Source: Gyromitra esculenta (Eukaryota > Ascomycota > Pezizomycetes > Pezizales > Discinaceae). Taken from it: a stretch of 64,000 bases of DNA. This document shows positions 37,592 to 48,700 of the stretch, piece after piece (position 1 is the stretch's first letter; every line of letters starts with the position of its first letter). The notes under the pieces were generated by a model, which saw nothing but the letters and a program-made list of their open reading frames with translations, did no database searches and was not told the DNA's origin. Where the stretch lies: the NCBI GenBank assembly GCA_038503075.1, contig JBCAML010000015.1, forward strand, positions 62,001 through 126,000. The letters run 5' to 3'. Both the position numbers and the translations under genes were made by a program.

Positions 37592-38888
37592 AAACGGTGG
37601 TTTGATCTTGTGGCAGTTGCTTGGGAGGGTTGTGCTTGTATAATTTGGTTCATGGGTTAGTTTATTTTATTTTATTATTGAGTTACCATTCCGAGATATG
37701 GAAGAAAAGTAGTGCACAGGAATGTAGACACTACAGCTTATTGTTTAACTAGGGACTTATCTTTGTCGTATGACTAACTTGGAGTCATATATTATCACTC
37801 GCACAGCTTTGGCTAAAGCTATCTGCTGTACCCAAAAATACTTGAATGGCTTTGTTGATAATGTTCTCGAATCGCGAAGAAGGCTACAATTCTTAATGCA
37901 ACTGTAGTATTAAATCAAAGCCTGGCTATTGGCTAATCTAAGGACCAAGATGCGAAAATTGTGTGCCGATGCCCACTAGTTCAAGTTCATGAACCAATTA
38001 GTGGAATTGCTGCGATTAGGTAATACAAAGTTATCTATAATGCGGGCAAGATTGCCAGCTTTAAGAGAGGGGCCATATGGTGGTTCGGGCGTGATCGGCA
38101 CAAGAAGCGATGGCCGGGCCCAGGATTACCGCTAGAACTTCTGAGAAATGCATCAGTAATTCTGGGGACGCCAAAGACGATCACGATCGGCTTGCTAGGA
38201 CGCTTTTGATTACGTGGCTATAAAAGCTGCATGCACTTACTATTAAGTTACACAACCCTAAGTAGTAATTTTCAACCTCTTCGAAACTATAGAGGCAAAT
38301 AGCTTGACCATCTTTCTGAGGCAGAGCAGCCGCCATAGGCGGGTGACGTGTATAGCTTTGTCGGATAGAGCTTGAGGGTGAGTATTGATATCTTGCTTCT
38401 TGAATAGCTGTAAGTGGAGATTTTTTCTGTCAGAGCTTCGCAATATCCCTGACTGGTACAGCCCTTACATTGCTCCAATATCTGCTAAATAATCTAAAGC
38501 CTATAGGAAAGAGGCTAAACCCGCGGAAGATTAGGAAAGTCTTATAGAAAACCTGGAATAAATAGATCAGACTGTATTAGAAAGCTTAATATCTCTTGAC
38601 CTACTGAGAAACAGAACACTGGTAGGCGTTGGTGCTTGTATGAGTAACTAACGAGAATTCGATCATTTTATTTCACCCTCCCTAAGCAGATACTACTGCA
38701 TGTATGCTATCTAGAAATACATCGTTGTTCGAAACTAACGCACGCGCAAAATGATCGAAACCCCTCCCAGAATAGTATGCAAAAAACGCCAGAAAAGAAC
38801 TAGAATTATTCAAAAAATACCACATCCGAAATTTTGTCACTAGAACTATTGTAGACGAATGGAAAATAAAGAGAAAAACAAATGACGC
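37592..38888. other. Intergenic region between convergent BTB genes
   Basis: AT-rich, with a TTTTA repeat near 37660-37678. No plausible ORF, RNA gene or mobile element seen. Confidence 0.55.
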
Positions 38889-39569
38889 TCATCCGCGCGT
38901 GTGCCCTACGCCCTCTCCGCGGATAGTCGAGGAGTCAATCGTACACATTTGCAATAAATCAAGACCTAATTGAGGAAATTGTAAAATAGCACGTTGCACC
39001 TCTTCATGGTGCTCGCCGAAGAGCTTATCAACCCACTTTCTCACCCTTTGAGAATACTGTAGCAACGAAGGAGGCTTCGGCTGCACGAACGGAAGGAGTA
39101 GGCTTGGGCTATGAGCGGTAGTTTCAGCTTTGTAAAGACGAAACATGTCTATAGCATCCATTTTGTCTTGTGCCTCGTAGAGCTTTTTTTTTGCTGCTGC
39201 AAGAAGTGGTTTGCAATCGTATTTGGAAGCCACGATGTAAACTTCGAGATGAAATAACCCTTCGAGAAGATTTGCCGATGGCTCTTTCGGTGCTGCTCGG
39301 ATTTCTAGGGTTGTTTCTTGGAGTTTGTTGCCCTCGTATGTATATCTTTCTGTATATAGCCACTGGATGAGAGCCGAGACTGCTTCTGGATCGTCTTCAG
39401 GCATATTAATTTTCTTCTCTATGGCTTCCTTAAATTGTCCTTGAAGAGCAGCTCGGAAGAACGGGAGTTTGCAAAGTGCATCTTCGTGGACGTAATATGT
39501 AGTGTGATCTTCGCCAACATAAAGAACTACTATGTTCGCAAGGAGGCTATTTTTCCATCCGTTAGCCAT
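38889..39569 (-). CDS. BTB/POZ domain protein
   Basis: Single exon, 226 aa. The N-terminal 90 residues form a typical fungal BTB domain: IVVLYVGEDHTTYYVHEDALC, LPFFRAALQGQFKEA, and MPEDDPEAVSALIQWLYTERYTY. A helical segment follows (LFHLEVYIVASKYDCKPLLAAAKKKL), the usual alpha-helical extension after fungal BTBs. Such proteins belong to large expanded families in Pezizomycotina with mostly unknown roles; possible cullin-3 adaptor or oligomerisation protein. The C-terminus has no recognised domain. Convergent to the larger BTB-like gene at 35459-37591. Confidence 0.85.
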   Translation of the reverse strand: MANGWKNSLLANIVVLYVGEDHTTYYVHEDALCKLPFFRAALQGQFKEAIEKKINMPEDDPEAVSALIQWLYTERYTYEGNKLQETTLEIRAAPKEPSANLLEGLFHLEVYIVASKYDCKPLLAAAKKKLYEAQDKMDAIDMFRLYKAETTAHSPSLLLPFVQPKPPSLLQYSQRVRKWVDKLFGEHHEEVQRAILQFPQLGLDLLQMCTIDSSTIRGEGVGHTRG

Positions 39570-41422
39570 GGGGTGGAAATGCTATCAAGCTATGTACGTC
39601 GACTTACAGGGAGAATTCAGAATGAGATGCTCTACAAACACTTACTCCTGAAGTGTCGTTTTTTGAGGGATCTATCTTGGAAAGATGCATTTTTTCGGGT
39701 GGCGGAGTGAGAACTGGGGTGGGTTGGGGCATCTTGGATCACGGATCCGTATTGTTGGGATACAGAAGTGGTTAAATACTTACATGGAAATATATAATCG
39801 ACACAAGGAAAGCGTTTTGTCCATCGATCCAAACCTTGTTAATATATACCATGGTGTCAGCCAACCACCGACCAATGCGTCATCGTGGATAAGCTCCTAA
39901 TCCATTTGTTAATATTACGCGTGCTTCACCTGATTTCTTGGCGATAAATATTTGGTGGGAAACTCTTGTATTTCGTGATTGGTTTGAAACATTGTCTCAG
40001 TTTTTTATCCAGTTTTTTTATTACAACAATGACGTCTATTGAACGTATGATTTCGTAACTTTAGATAGTTCTCTAGAAGTCTTATTTGGTGGGTTTAAGA
40101 CTGAAGTATTCACAAGCCTGTATACTTTACTTCCTGCATCTATATCTTGATATTCTAATTGTTCATGAGTGTTGCAACCACCGCGACCACACAAATAAAC
40201 CGTGACGCAGTCAATTGACCACGGATTAAAACCCAATTTGATCGACATAGCTTCCTTTGCTTTGTAGGGGAGTTTAGGTGCTTTTGAGTGTTGGATTGTT
40301 TTCGACCCATGGCTGCAACCATTTTGGGTAGACAATTTATTAGCGCATAGATATACCATCTTTGGCTAAAATCATCCGTTGGTTAGGAATGTTTACCCTA
40401 GGCAAACTTCTGGTTGAGCAACTAGCAAAACCAAGCAGGTTTTCCCCACCAAAGTCTACGCTCGGGCCGATGAGCGACACTAGCTATTGATGATCAAAGA
40501 GCAGTACGATCATGACTAAAGCGGGGATGTTTGTAGATCGCGGGTTTTGATAACCTTGTTAACCAATCTTATTGCTGACAAGAAACTTGCAACTTGAACA
40601 GATGCGCGACAAGCGTGATAAACACGTTTGGTTCGGAGATCACATCCTGCAAGGCTTTCCGGGGAAACCTCATAGCTTGTGATTGGCTTTCGGGAGGGTC
40701 GGGCGGACAATAGATAGTAAAGGTTCTAGAACCTGCAAGTTATTATGCTCGGAGATTGGTTGCTATCACCTCCAAGATAAACTTGTTTTTATAGGTATAT
40801 AAATAGCTAATCAATCTTGTCCTACCATGGTCGATAAGTTATACCACCTACTACTTCAACACACCTAATTCCGAAGAAAAAAAAGCCGAAACCCGGTGAA
40901 TTTGCCTCACAGACTCTATAAAAACTCCCACTACTACGAGACATAATTTGATGGCCCTTAATGCTCAGAAAAATGTGCTCAGAAAAATTTACAGTTCTAG
41001 ATTCTCATACGTACATGCAAGGTATACAATTTGCTAAACTTGTGAACCAAAGTCTTTATTGATATTTTTATAGTGAAAGCATCTAAACAACAAGTTCTCT
41101 CACTACCAAAAGTTGGCCATCTAAGAATTCAATATCTAGAATGTCAGCTTGCGTAGTTCTGATATCACCCACGTAGTACAGCGGAGCCTACTATGAAAAT
41201 TACGTGGATTGCAGCCCCTGCCACACACCCACATGATATATTGTGAACACACCGATACCAATTAGATCTCTAGAATCTATACCATAAACCCACTATACTT
41301 GGACACGGTCATAAAAATTGGAAAGCTTTAATCCCTGTTCTCATACGAATTTCTATGAGAGCAGGGATTAAAGTTTTCCGATTTTTATACCCATACCCGA
41401 GTATATATATATATATATCATT
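39570..41422. other. Intergenic region left of the retrotransposon nest
   Basis: Contains two short minus-strand ORFs (40036-40359, 107 codons; 40516-40710, 64 codons) without family resemblance, a 13-bp direct repeat (TGCTCAGAAAAAT at about 40962 and 40975), the palindrome at 41294-41405 and an (AT)n run at 41402-41418 next to the LINE target site. Confidence 0.5.
41294..41405. repeat. Palindrome with about 48-nt arms and 10-nt loop
   Basis: Left arm 41294-41342 and right arm 41353-41405 around the loop ACGAATTTCT. The inner 30 nt, centred on CTTTAATCCCTG, are almost perfectly complementary. Mismatches across the whole stem are nearly all C/T or A/G. It lies just outside the LINE target duplication. 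Confidence 0.85.
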
Positions 41423-41438
41423 GGTCAGATTTATCTTA
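41423..41438. repeat. Left target-site duplication of the LINE
   Basis: GGTCAGATTTATCTTA, repeated exactly at 58326-58341 right after the poly-A tail. The 16-bp perfect match 17 kb apart marks the ends of one insertion. Confidence 0.92.
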
Positions 41439-41564
41439 CACGCTCCGTCTCCTCTACACAATTTTTTCTGAAAAACACCTTCCTATTCGGGACTATCAAC
41501 CTTCTCGCAAAACTCAATCCTCCACCATAACTCTTTATTTTTCAGCTTCACCTTAGTGTTAGTG

Positions 41565-43082
41565 ATGTCTGAAAACACGCTACCCTTCTCCCCCTTCCCC
41601 AATGGAAGGAATTTCTCTGCAACTCCCCTTCTCCAGCCTTCCTCGGGCACCCCATCAAGAGTCAATTCTCCTGTTCGTCCCTCTACGCCCACTATTATGT
41701 CCTCAAGTGCACTCTCAGAGATGCAAGATATTCTCTGCAAACTCATTGCACAATCACCCATCAACCAAACGAGCATTGCCCCCATTGTTCAGAACCTCGC
41801 TCTCGCCGACCCTTCTCGCACGGAAGCAATTTTAATTGCGCTTGTCATTAACACCACACACATGCTATCGTCCATGGACACTAGAATGACCAAACTCGAA
41901 GAGCTGCTTACTTCGTCGCAATCAGCTCCCACTAACAACCACCCTCAACAATTCAACCAAATCCAAGCTGCTATTAGCAATCTTGCTGATAAAGTTGTTA
42001 CACAATCGAAACGCGTTGCCGACACGTCACCAACCAGCACTACCCCGCTTGCCAAGAAAGGAAAGAAACTTACCTTTGCCGAAGCGGCCAAATCTGCACC
42101 TCCAAAAGATAACACTGCAGCACCCCTCATCCAGAAAAGCCAACCGAAACCCAAAGAACCAAAAGACCCTAAGGAAAAAGCACCGCGCCCCCTTCCTACT
42201 GCCGAAAGAAGATTCTTTGCTTCTCGAACTAGTGCTTCTCCCTTCGCAGAATCTGCCGTACTATCCGCAACGCTCCCAGTAGCCATTGGCCGTGCCCTCA
42301 GAGCCGCCCAATTCCCCAACAGTCAATCCGTGGCCCTGTCAGCTACTGTAAATGACAGAGGCACTGTTACCTTCACCGCCAATCCCTTCACACCAGCCTC
42401 TACATTCATCCCCTATTTTTCAGCCATTCATAAAACACTTAATGAGTGCTGTCCTATCGGGGATAACCCGTTTAATCCCATACGTACAGCGCCTACCGAC
42501 GTCAATGTCGCTATCCATAACCTCCCCACATTCGCCCTCCCTGACGAGTCCAGCAAACTTACAACCACTCTTTCTGAAGCTATCCTCTACGCCGTAGATA
42601 TTCAAATCACTAGCGCAAGATTCCTTAAAACGGAAGCCGCCCTTCATGCCACCAAGAAAACTACTTCGGTAGTTATCTCATGCTCCGCAAATGATGCCAA
42701 AAAGATTGGCTCTTCAATTAAACTTTTTTCTCGACCTCGTAAGGCCAACGTCATGTGGTCTGCCTCTTATACCACTCAATGCAAAAAGTGTTGGGGCTTC
42801 GGCCATGCTACTGCAGGCTGCAAAGCACTAACCCACACCTGCCCCATTTGCTCCAACGACCATCCTAGACACGAGCATCGTTGTTCCATCCCCACATGCC
42901 CCGGAGGTGGCAATGATAAACCAATTATCAACTGCTGCCCCATCTCTCCAACCGTTTGCATTAACTGCAATGGAAATCACACCGCCACTGATCTCCAATG
43001 CCCCATTCGCAAGACTATTCTGGACAAATCTAGTATTAAATCAGCACCATCTGCTGCTGACACATCCATGTCATCCGAATAA
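41565..43082 (+). CDS. LINE ORF1 (Gag-like RNA-binding protein)
   Basis: 505 aa from the ATG at 41565. The N-terminal half is Ser/Pro/Thr-rich, with a short helical stretch around MDTRMTKLEELL. The centre is basic and Pro/Lys-rich. The C-terminal third contains clustered CCHC-type knuckles: CKKCWGFGHATAGC, then CPICSNDHPRHEHRCSIPTC, then CINCNGNHTATDLQC. This is the standard ORF1 layout of fungal LINEs, whose product binds the element RNA. The frame is intact. The TAA stop is followed after two bases by the ORF2 ATG, which suggests termination-reinitiation. Confidence 0.88.
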   Translation: MSENTLPFSPFPNGRNFSATPLLQPSSGTPSRVNSPVRPSTPTIMSSSALSEMQDILCKLIAQSPINQTSIAPIVQNLALADPSRTEAILIALVINTTHMLSSMDTRMTKLEELLTSSQSAPTNNHPQQFNQIQAAISNLADKVVTQSKRVADTSPTSTTPLAKKGKKLTFAEAAKSAPPKDNTAAPLIQKSQPKPKEPKDPKEKAPRPLPTAERRFFASRTSASPFAESAVLSATLPVAIGRALRAAQFPNSQSVALSATVNDRGTVTFTANPFTPASTFIPYFSAIHKTLNECCPIGDNPFNPIRTAPTDVNVAIHNLPTFALPDESSKLTTTLSEAILYAVDIQITSARFLKTEAALHATKKTTSVVISCSANDAKKIGSSIKLFSRPRKANVMWSASYTTQCKKCWGFGHATAGCKALTHTCPICSNDHPRHEHRCSIPTCPGGGNDKPIINCCPISPTVCINCNGNHTATDLQCPIRKTILDKSSIKSAPSAADTSMSSE

Positions 43083-43084
43083 TT

Positions 43085-43582
43085 ATGCCCAGAAACCCCC
43101 CACCTAAAAACCTCCCTCTCCCTCCATTCAGCGTTGTTCATCATAACTGCGCTAGAAGTTCAAAAGTTTTTCATTCATTATTCTCGTCTTTTAAATCTAC
43201 GCCTTCAATCGTTGCCATCCAAGACCCCTACCTTTGGAACAACAAACCTCTCAAAGCTCCAGGATACCACCTCCTTATCCCCTCAATTCTCCCTAATCAG
43301 AAAATCAGAGTATGCACATATATATCTATCGATTTCACCAATTCCTATCAAGCTAGCTTTTTAATCGAAAACTACCTCAGAGACGATATGATTAATATTC
43401 TTCTCACCTTCAAAAATCCAATCTTCAATGAGTCAACATACAGCATCAATATTCTAAACATCTATAATCGAGCTAGACCCGATTCAGGTGGCCATTTTAT
43501 TCATCATTCCAAAATCTTTTTTAACCGTAATCTCCCTACTCTTATAGTAGGCGATTTCAACATCCACCACCCGTCCACGGAC
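43085..43582 (+). pseudogene. LINE ORF2, 5' fragment (endonuclease)
   Basis: Begins with an ATG two bases after the ORF1 stop. About 166 codons of an exonuclease-endonuclease-phosphatase type domain are present: VHHNCARSSKVFHSLFSS, VAIQDPYLWNN, INILNIYNRA and LIVGDFNIHHP (the last is the conserved GDFN-H catalytic motif). The frame is cut by the LTR element at 43583; the next codons belong to the LTR. The rest of ORF2 resumes at about 55184. Alone this fragment cannot encode the full enzyme. Confidence 0.88.
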
Positions 43583-43988
43583 TCTCAAGGGGCGAGTTTT
43601 ATCTTCAAGCTCTCAGGTATCCCCGAGATAAGCAGTGCTACTTGAAGAGAAAGCTAGCGACGAGTGTTCTACGAATTCCACAGGCTCTACGGAAAGTTCG
43701 AGTATAGAGGACTCGAGGACGGCGACAGCGTAAGGTTATGAGATATAACCGAGGTTTGTATTGTAAAATACAAGAGTGTACGATAGAAGACGTTGCTTAG
43801 GGAAAGAAGAAGGAAAAGTACAACAAGAGGGGAATTCCCTTCGCTTATATACCACATTCCAACTCGTTCGATGACAAAGACTTGACTCATTGCAATGGAA
43901 ACCTAAAGAAACACAAAGAACAACAACGTAACACAACAACCTTATACCTCTGTACCTAGCGAACCAACGAAAACAGTTATCCATGAAA
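43583..43988 (-). repeat. 3' LTR of the minus-strand chromovirus
   Basis: On the plus strand it starts TCTCAAGGGGCGAG and ends ACAGTTATCCATGAAA, matching 54769-55178 with scattered substitutions and small indels. Contains the TATATAAG promoter box in antisense (near 43845). No canonical TG...CA ends are seen; boundaries are set by comparing the four LTR copies and the duplications. Confidence 0.85.
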
Positions 43989-43989
43989 A

Positions 43990-44392
43990 TGGATGGATAA
44001 CTGTTTTCGTTGGTTGTCACAAGGGTACATGGTTATTGTGTTACGTTGTCGTTCCTTGTGTTTCTTTAGGTTTCCGTTGCAGTGAGTCAAGTCTTTGTCA
44101 TCGAACGAGTTGGAAAGTGGTATATAAGCGAAGGGATTTTCCCTCTTGTTGTACTTTTCCTTCTTCTTTCCTTAAGCAACGTCTTCTGTAGTACACTCTT
44201 CTATATTACAATAGAACCCTCGGTTATACCTCATAACCTCACGCTGTCGCCGCCCTCAAGTCCTCCATACTTGAACACTCTGTAGAGCCTGTGGAACCTC
44301 GTAAACACTCTCGTCGCTTAGTTTCCCTTCAAGTAGCACTGCTTATCTCGGGGGATACCTGAGAGCTTGAAGATAAACCTCGCGCCTTGAGA
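43990..44392 (+). repeat. 5' LTR of the plus-strand chromovirus
   Basis: Begins TGGATGGATAACTG and ends CTTGAGA. Contains TATATAAG at 44121-44128, a likely TATA box in GTGGTATATAAGCGAAG context. Differs from its 3' LTR (49347-49758) at many positions, including small indels. Confidence 0.87.
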
Positions 44393-44461
44393 TTACGTTC
44401 TTCCTCATCCACACCCTCTACCCCGCTTTTTTTACGCTGCCACATAAATCCCAACGCTATC

Positions 44462-45676
44462 ATGAGCAACCCTGCCCCTGCCCCCTGGACATTCCCTACC
44501 TTTGAGAATTTCCAAGCTGCCGCTAACGCCGACCTTGCTTCCGCTTACGAGGAAATCCGCTCGCACTACCAACAGCGGGTGGACAACCTCACCTACGCAG
44601 ACCTACAGCTCGAGGAAGCCATCCAAGAGCGAAACAACATGACGGCGAGGTTTAACACCTGCCAATCCCAACTACAAGCAGCCGAAGCAGAAATCGCCCG
44701 TCTCCAAAACGCCGCTCCCCACCTGCGCCGTCGCCACCACCCTCCTGCTCACACTCAAGGAGGCCGATCGGATAAAATGCCCGACCCAGATAAGTTCAAT
44801 GGGTCTCGCGATAAACTCCCTGGATTCGTTTTGCAGCTCAGGTCGAAACTCTCGGTCAACGCTGACCGCTTTTCCAACAGCAACAACATGGTGTTGTATG
44901 CTATTAGCCGCCTCGAGGGAGCCGCCCTCGAACAAGTTCGCCACTCCGTCCTTCCTGACGGAACTACCACCTGGAACTCCGCCGCCGATCTAATCACTGC
45001 CTTGGAAACAGCCTTCGGCGATCCCGACCCTCTCGGTACCGCCCGTCGCGAACTACACCAACTCCGACAAGGGAAGCGAGATTTCTCCGCCTACCTTGCC
45101 GACTTCCAACGCATCATGGGACGCCTCAATTACGACGAGTCTGCCAAAAATGATGCTCTGGAATTTGGCATGTCGGACGAGCTAAAAGAAGCGGTAGTAA
45201 CTGTTGCTGACTTTCCCACCACCTTCACTTCCCTCTGCGCCTTCCTCCTCCGCCTAGATAACCGAATCCGGGCAAGAAGAGAGGAGAAGAAAAACGCCAC
45301 TCGCAATACCATGGGACAATTCACCGCCCCTGCTGCCGCCCCCGCCGCCTTTACTCCCGCCTCCTCTTCCTTCGCTTCTTTCGGCCGTACTTCTACTTCT
45401 CGCCCTGCCCCTGAACAGCGCTATGTCCAGGTTAACGGGAGGAGAAAGCTATCGTCCGAAGAGAAAGCATGGAGACAGACCAATAACCGATGTTTATTTT
45501 GCGCCGGAGAAGGGCATATCTTTTCCAATTGCCCCTCCGCCTCCAAACGCCCCGCCATGAGAGGAGCCGTCACTAACTCCGCCGCTGCTCCTCCTGCTCC
45601 TTCTGTCTTTCCACCGCCTTTGCCGCCTCGCTTTTCTGCCTTTGATGCAACAGACTCAGTTGAGTCTTTAAACTAG
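44462..45676 (+). CDS. Gag of plus-strand chromovirus
   Basis: 404 aa from the ATG at 44462 (MSNPAPAPWTFPTF...). The N-terminal half has a coiled-coil-like segment (residues about 40-85). The retrotransposon gag domain follows (KFNGSRDKLPGFVLQLRSKL, FSAYLADFQRIMGRLNYDE). A single CCHC zinc knuckle CLFCAGEGHIFSNC lies near the C-terminus, then a Pro/Ala-rich tail. Compared with the minus-strand gag it lacks about ten residues before SFGRTSTSRP. The last codons read TCT TTA AAC TAG, i.e. the slippery heptamer T TTA AAC abutting the stop. Confidence 0.9.
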   Translation: MSNPAPAPWTFPTFENFQAAANADLASAYEEIRSHYQQRVDNLTYADLQLEEAIQERNNMTARFNTCQSQLQAAEAEIARLQNAAPHLRRRHHPPAHTQGGRSDKMPDPDKFNGSRDKLPGFVLQLRSKLSVNADRFSNSNNMVLYAISRLEGAALEQVRHSVLPDGTTTWNSAADLITALETAFGDPDPLGTARRELHQLRQGKRDFSAYLADFQRIMGRLNYDESAKNDALEFGMSDELKEAVVTVADFPTTFTSLCAFLLRLDNRIRARREEKKNATRNTMGQFTAPAAAPAAFTPASSSFASFGRTSTSRPAPEQRYVQVNGRRKLSSEEKAWRQTNNRCLFCAGEGHIFSNCPSASKRPAMRGAVTNSAAAPPAPSVFPPPLPPRFSAFDATDSVESLN

Positions 45677-45710
45677 TTCAAACAGAGTCGTCCAGTGACC
45701 CTGCTCTGGT
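45667..45710 (+). promoter_or_regulatory. Programmed -1 frameshift signal, gag-pol, plus copy
   Basis: TTTAAAC at 45667-45673, in gag frame T TTA AAC, followed immediately by TAG. A hairpin lies downstream: CAGAG (45683-45687) with CTCTG (45704-45708), loop 16 nt; the next pair outward is mismatched here (perfect in the other copy). Pol is open in the -1 frame from TTT AAA CTA onward, back to a TGA at 45661-45663, and has no ATG near its start. Confidence 0.82.
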
Positions 45711-48700
45711 TCCTTTTTCTCCTTTGTCTGCGTTCTCTATTTCTGGGTTTTCGGTGTCGGACGTGTGTGTGGAGGATACTTTGGATGGGGAACATTTTGT
45801 AATTTCTTGTAACCTTTCCCACCAAAATAAAATCATAAAAACACACGCACTTCTTGACACTGGAGCCTCAGGGTTCGCTTTCATTGATGAAAACTTTGTG
45901 CGTCACCATTCCCTGCCCCTATCTCTCCTCAAAACCCCTCGCCAATTGGAAGTCATTGACGGCCGAACAATTGCCTCGGGAGATATTACCAACCTCTGTC
46001 ACCTAGAGCTTTCTATCCAACAACACACCGAAAAAGCTCCTTTCTTCGTCACCAAACTAGGCCATTACCCCCTAGTATTAGGCATTCCCTGGATGAACCT
46101 CCACGATGTTCATTTACAGTTTGCAAACAAAAGCATTGAATTCAATTCTGAATTCTGCACCACTCACTGCACCCCTAAACAATCTGTCGTCTCAGCCAAG
46201 GCCATCCCCCCACCGAACAAACTTAACGCTGCTTTTATTGGCGCCGCTAGTTTCCGCATGCTTGCTAGAAAAAAAGGTATCCAGGTTTACGCCATGTCCC
46301 TCTATGAAATTAATAAGGTTCTTGACAATAAGACAACCAAAGAAGAGTGGAAGCAACGAATACCTGCCGAATACCACGAATATCTAGACATGTTCGATAA
46401 AGCTAAAGCTCAAGGACTCCCCCCTCGCCGACCCTATGACCACAAAATCACCCTACAAGAAGGCAAGGAACCACCGTTTGGACCCCTCTATGGTATGTCT
46501 CGTGATGAACTTCTAGTCCTTAAGAAGTATATCGAAGACAACTTAGAAAAAGGATTCATCCGTGCCAGTTCATCTTCCGCCGGTTCTCCAGTCCTCTTCG
46601 CCGCTAAGCCCGATGGTTCCCTCCGACTTTGTGTCGATTATCGTGGCCTCAACGCTCTCACGGTGAAAGACAGATACACTTCCCCCCTGATCAAGGAAAC
46701 CTTGGATCGCCTTGCAAAAGCTCAGTGGTACTCCAAACTCGATCTCCGGGATGGCTTTCACCAAATTCGTATCGCTGAGGGAGAAGAATGGAAAACAGCC
46801 TTTCGAACACGATATGGCCTATACGAATACTTGGTAATGCCATTCGGTCTTACCAACGCCCCCGGTACATTCCAGCGATTTGTGAACGACTCCCTCCGAG
46901 AATTTCTAGATCTCTTTTGCACGGCCTACCTCGACGACATTCTCATCTACAGCGATACTCTTGCCGAGCACAAAGTACATGTCAGACAGGTACTCGACGC
47001 CCTTAAGGCCAACAACATCCTTCTCAAGCCTGAGAAGTGCGAGTTCCACGTACAATCCATCAAATACCTCGGCCTAATACTAACCCCCGAAGGCATAAAA
47101 ATGGACGATGATAAACTCAAAGCTGTCCGGGACTGGAACCGCCCAAAATCGGTCAAAGATGTACAAGCCTTCCTTGGCTTCGCAAATTTTTATCGACGAT
47201 TCATCCTAGGATTCTCCCGATTAGCCGCCCCCCTTACCGCTTTTACAAAGAAAGGTGTCGTTTTTGAATGGACAGTCGAAGCAGAACTCGCATTCGAAGC
47301 CCTGAAGGATGCCTTTACTAAGGCCCCCGTTCTCATCCACTTCGACCCTCGAAAGAAAATCTTCGTGGAATCCGATGCCTCTGACTTCGTCTCCGGCGGT
47401 GTCCTCTCCCAACTTGACGATAACGGCGTACTTCACCCTGTAGCCTTCTTCTCCAAGAAGCACTCACCAGCTGAATGCAACTACGAGATTTACGATAAGG
47501 AACTTCTTGCTATTATACGCTGCTTCGAGGAATGGAGACCAGAGCTTGAAGGATCAGAACTACCCATCTCAGTTATTACTGACCATAAGAACTTGGAATA
47601 TTTCATGACCACCAAGCAACTTAATCGAAGACAAGTCAGATGGGCTGAATATCTTTCACGTTTTGACTTCGTCATTACCTATAGACCAGGAGTACAAGGA
47701 GGAAAACCGGACGCACTGACTCGGAGATCGGGAGATCTCCCTGAAGAAGGGGATGAAAGACTAAGACACCAACACCAAGTAGTCTTGAAAGAGAAGAACG
47801 TTGATCCTAAGTTGAGTTTGTTTTCGGGTTCTTTATCAAATGAACCCGCTGAATTGGATGCCCCCCTCGATACCTTAATGAACCTTGGATATAATGCTGA
47901 CCCATTCCCACAAAAAATCCTCCTAGCACTCAAAAATGGTGAACGACAATCCAAAGAGATCACCCTAGGCGATTGTACTGAAGTCAGCGGCCGCCTTTAT
48001 TACCGACAAAAACTCTATATCCCCGATCATGACCCTCTTCGCCTCTTCATTCTACAACGACATCATGACGCCCCCTCAGCTGGCCACCCAGGACGTGAAA
48101 AATCCTTCGAACTCATCTCAAGGCATTTCTATTGGCCAAAGATGAGAGAATATATTGGCCGTTATACGCGGAACTGTCATACCTGTCGACGAGCAAAACC
48201 AAGCACCCTCGGTACCCAAGGCGTCCTGAAACCACTCCCTATCCCTAATCGCCCCTGGGAAGAGCTATCAATGGACTTCGTTACCGGCCTCCCAGAATCT
48301 AACGGCTTTGATGCTATTATGGTTGTAGTGGATCGACTCTCGAAGATGCGGCACCTTATCCCGTGCAATACAACCGTCAACGCCGAGCAAACAGCCGAAC
48401 TCTACCTCCAAAATGTTTGGAAACTTCACGGACTACCTTCCCATATCACTTCGGATAGAGGAACGCAGTTTACCGCTAAGTTTTGGAAACATCTTTGCCA
48501 ACGCCTGAATATTTCCGCCCGGATGTCAACGTCCTTCCACCCAGAAACAGATGGTCAAACAGAACGTCTTAATGCCGTTATGGAACAATACCTTCGATGC
48601 TATGTTTCTTATCAACAAGACGACTGGACTAAATGGTTACCTATTGCGGAGTTCGCTGCCAATAACCAAGAGTCAGCCAGTACGAAAGCTACACCCTTCT

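Noticed and set aside
40036..40359. Minus-strand ORF of 107 codons with several cysteines
   Set aside because: No family resemblance, no signal peptide, and no convincing exons with the nearby 64-codon ORF at 40516-40710; left as unsupported.
43687..44285. Short ORFs in the LTRs (for example MSQVFVIERVGKWYISEG...)
   Set aside because: They recur in all four LTR copies in the sense direction but are short, overlap the TATA box region and have no domain; considered LTR leader sequence and not genes.
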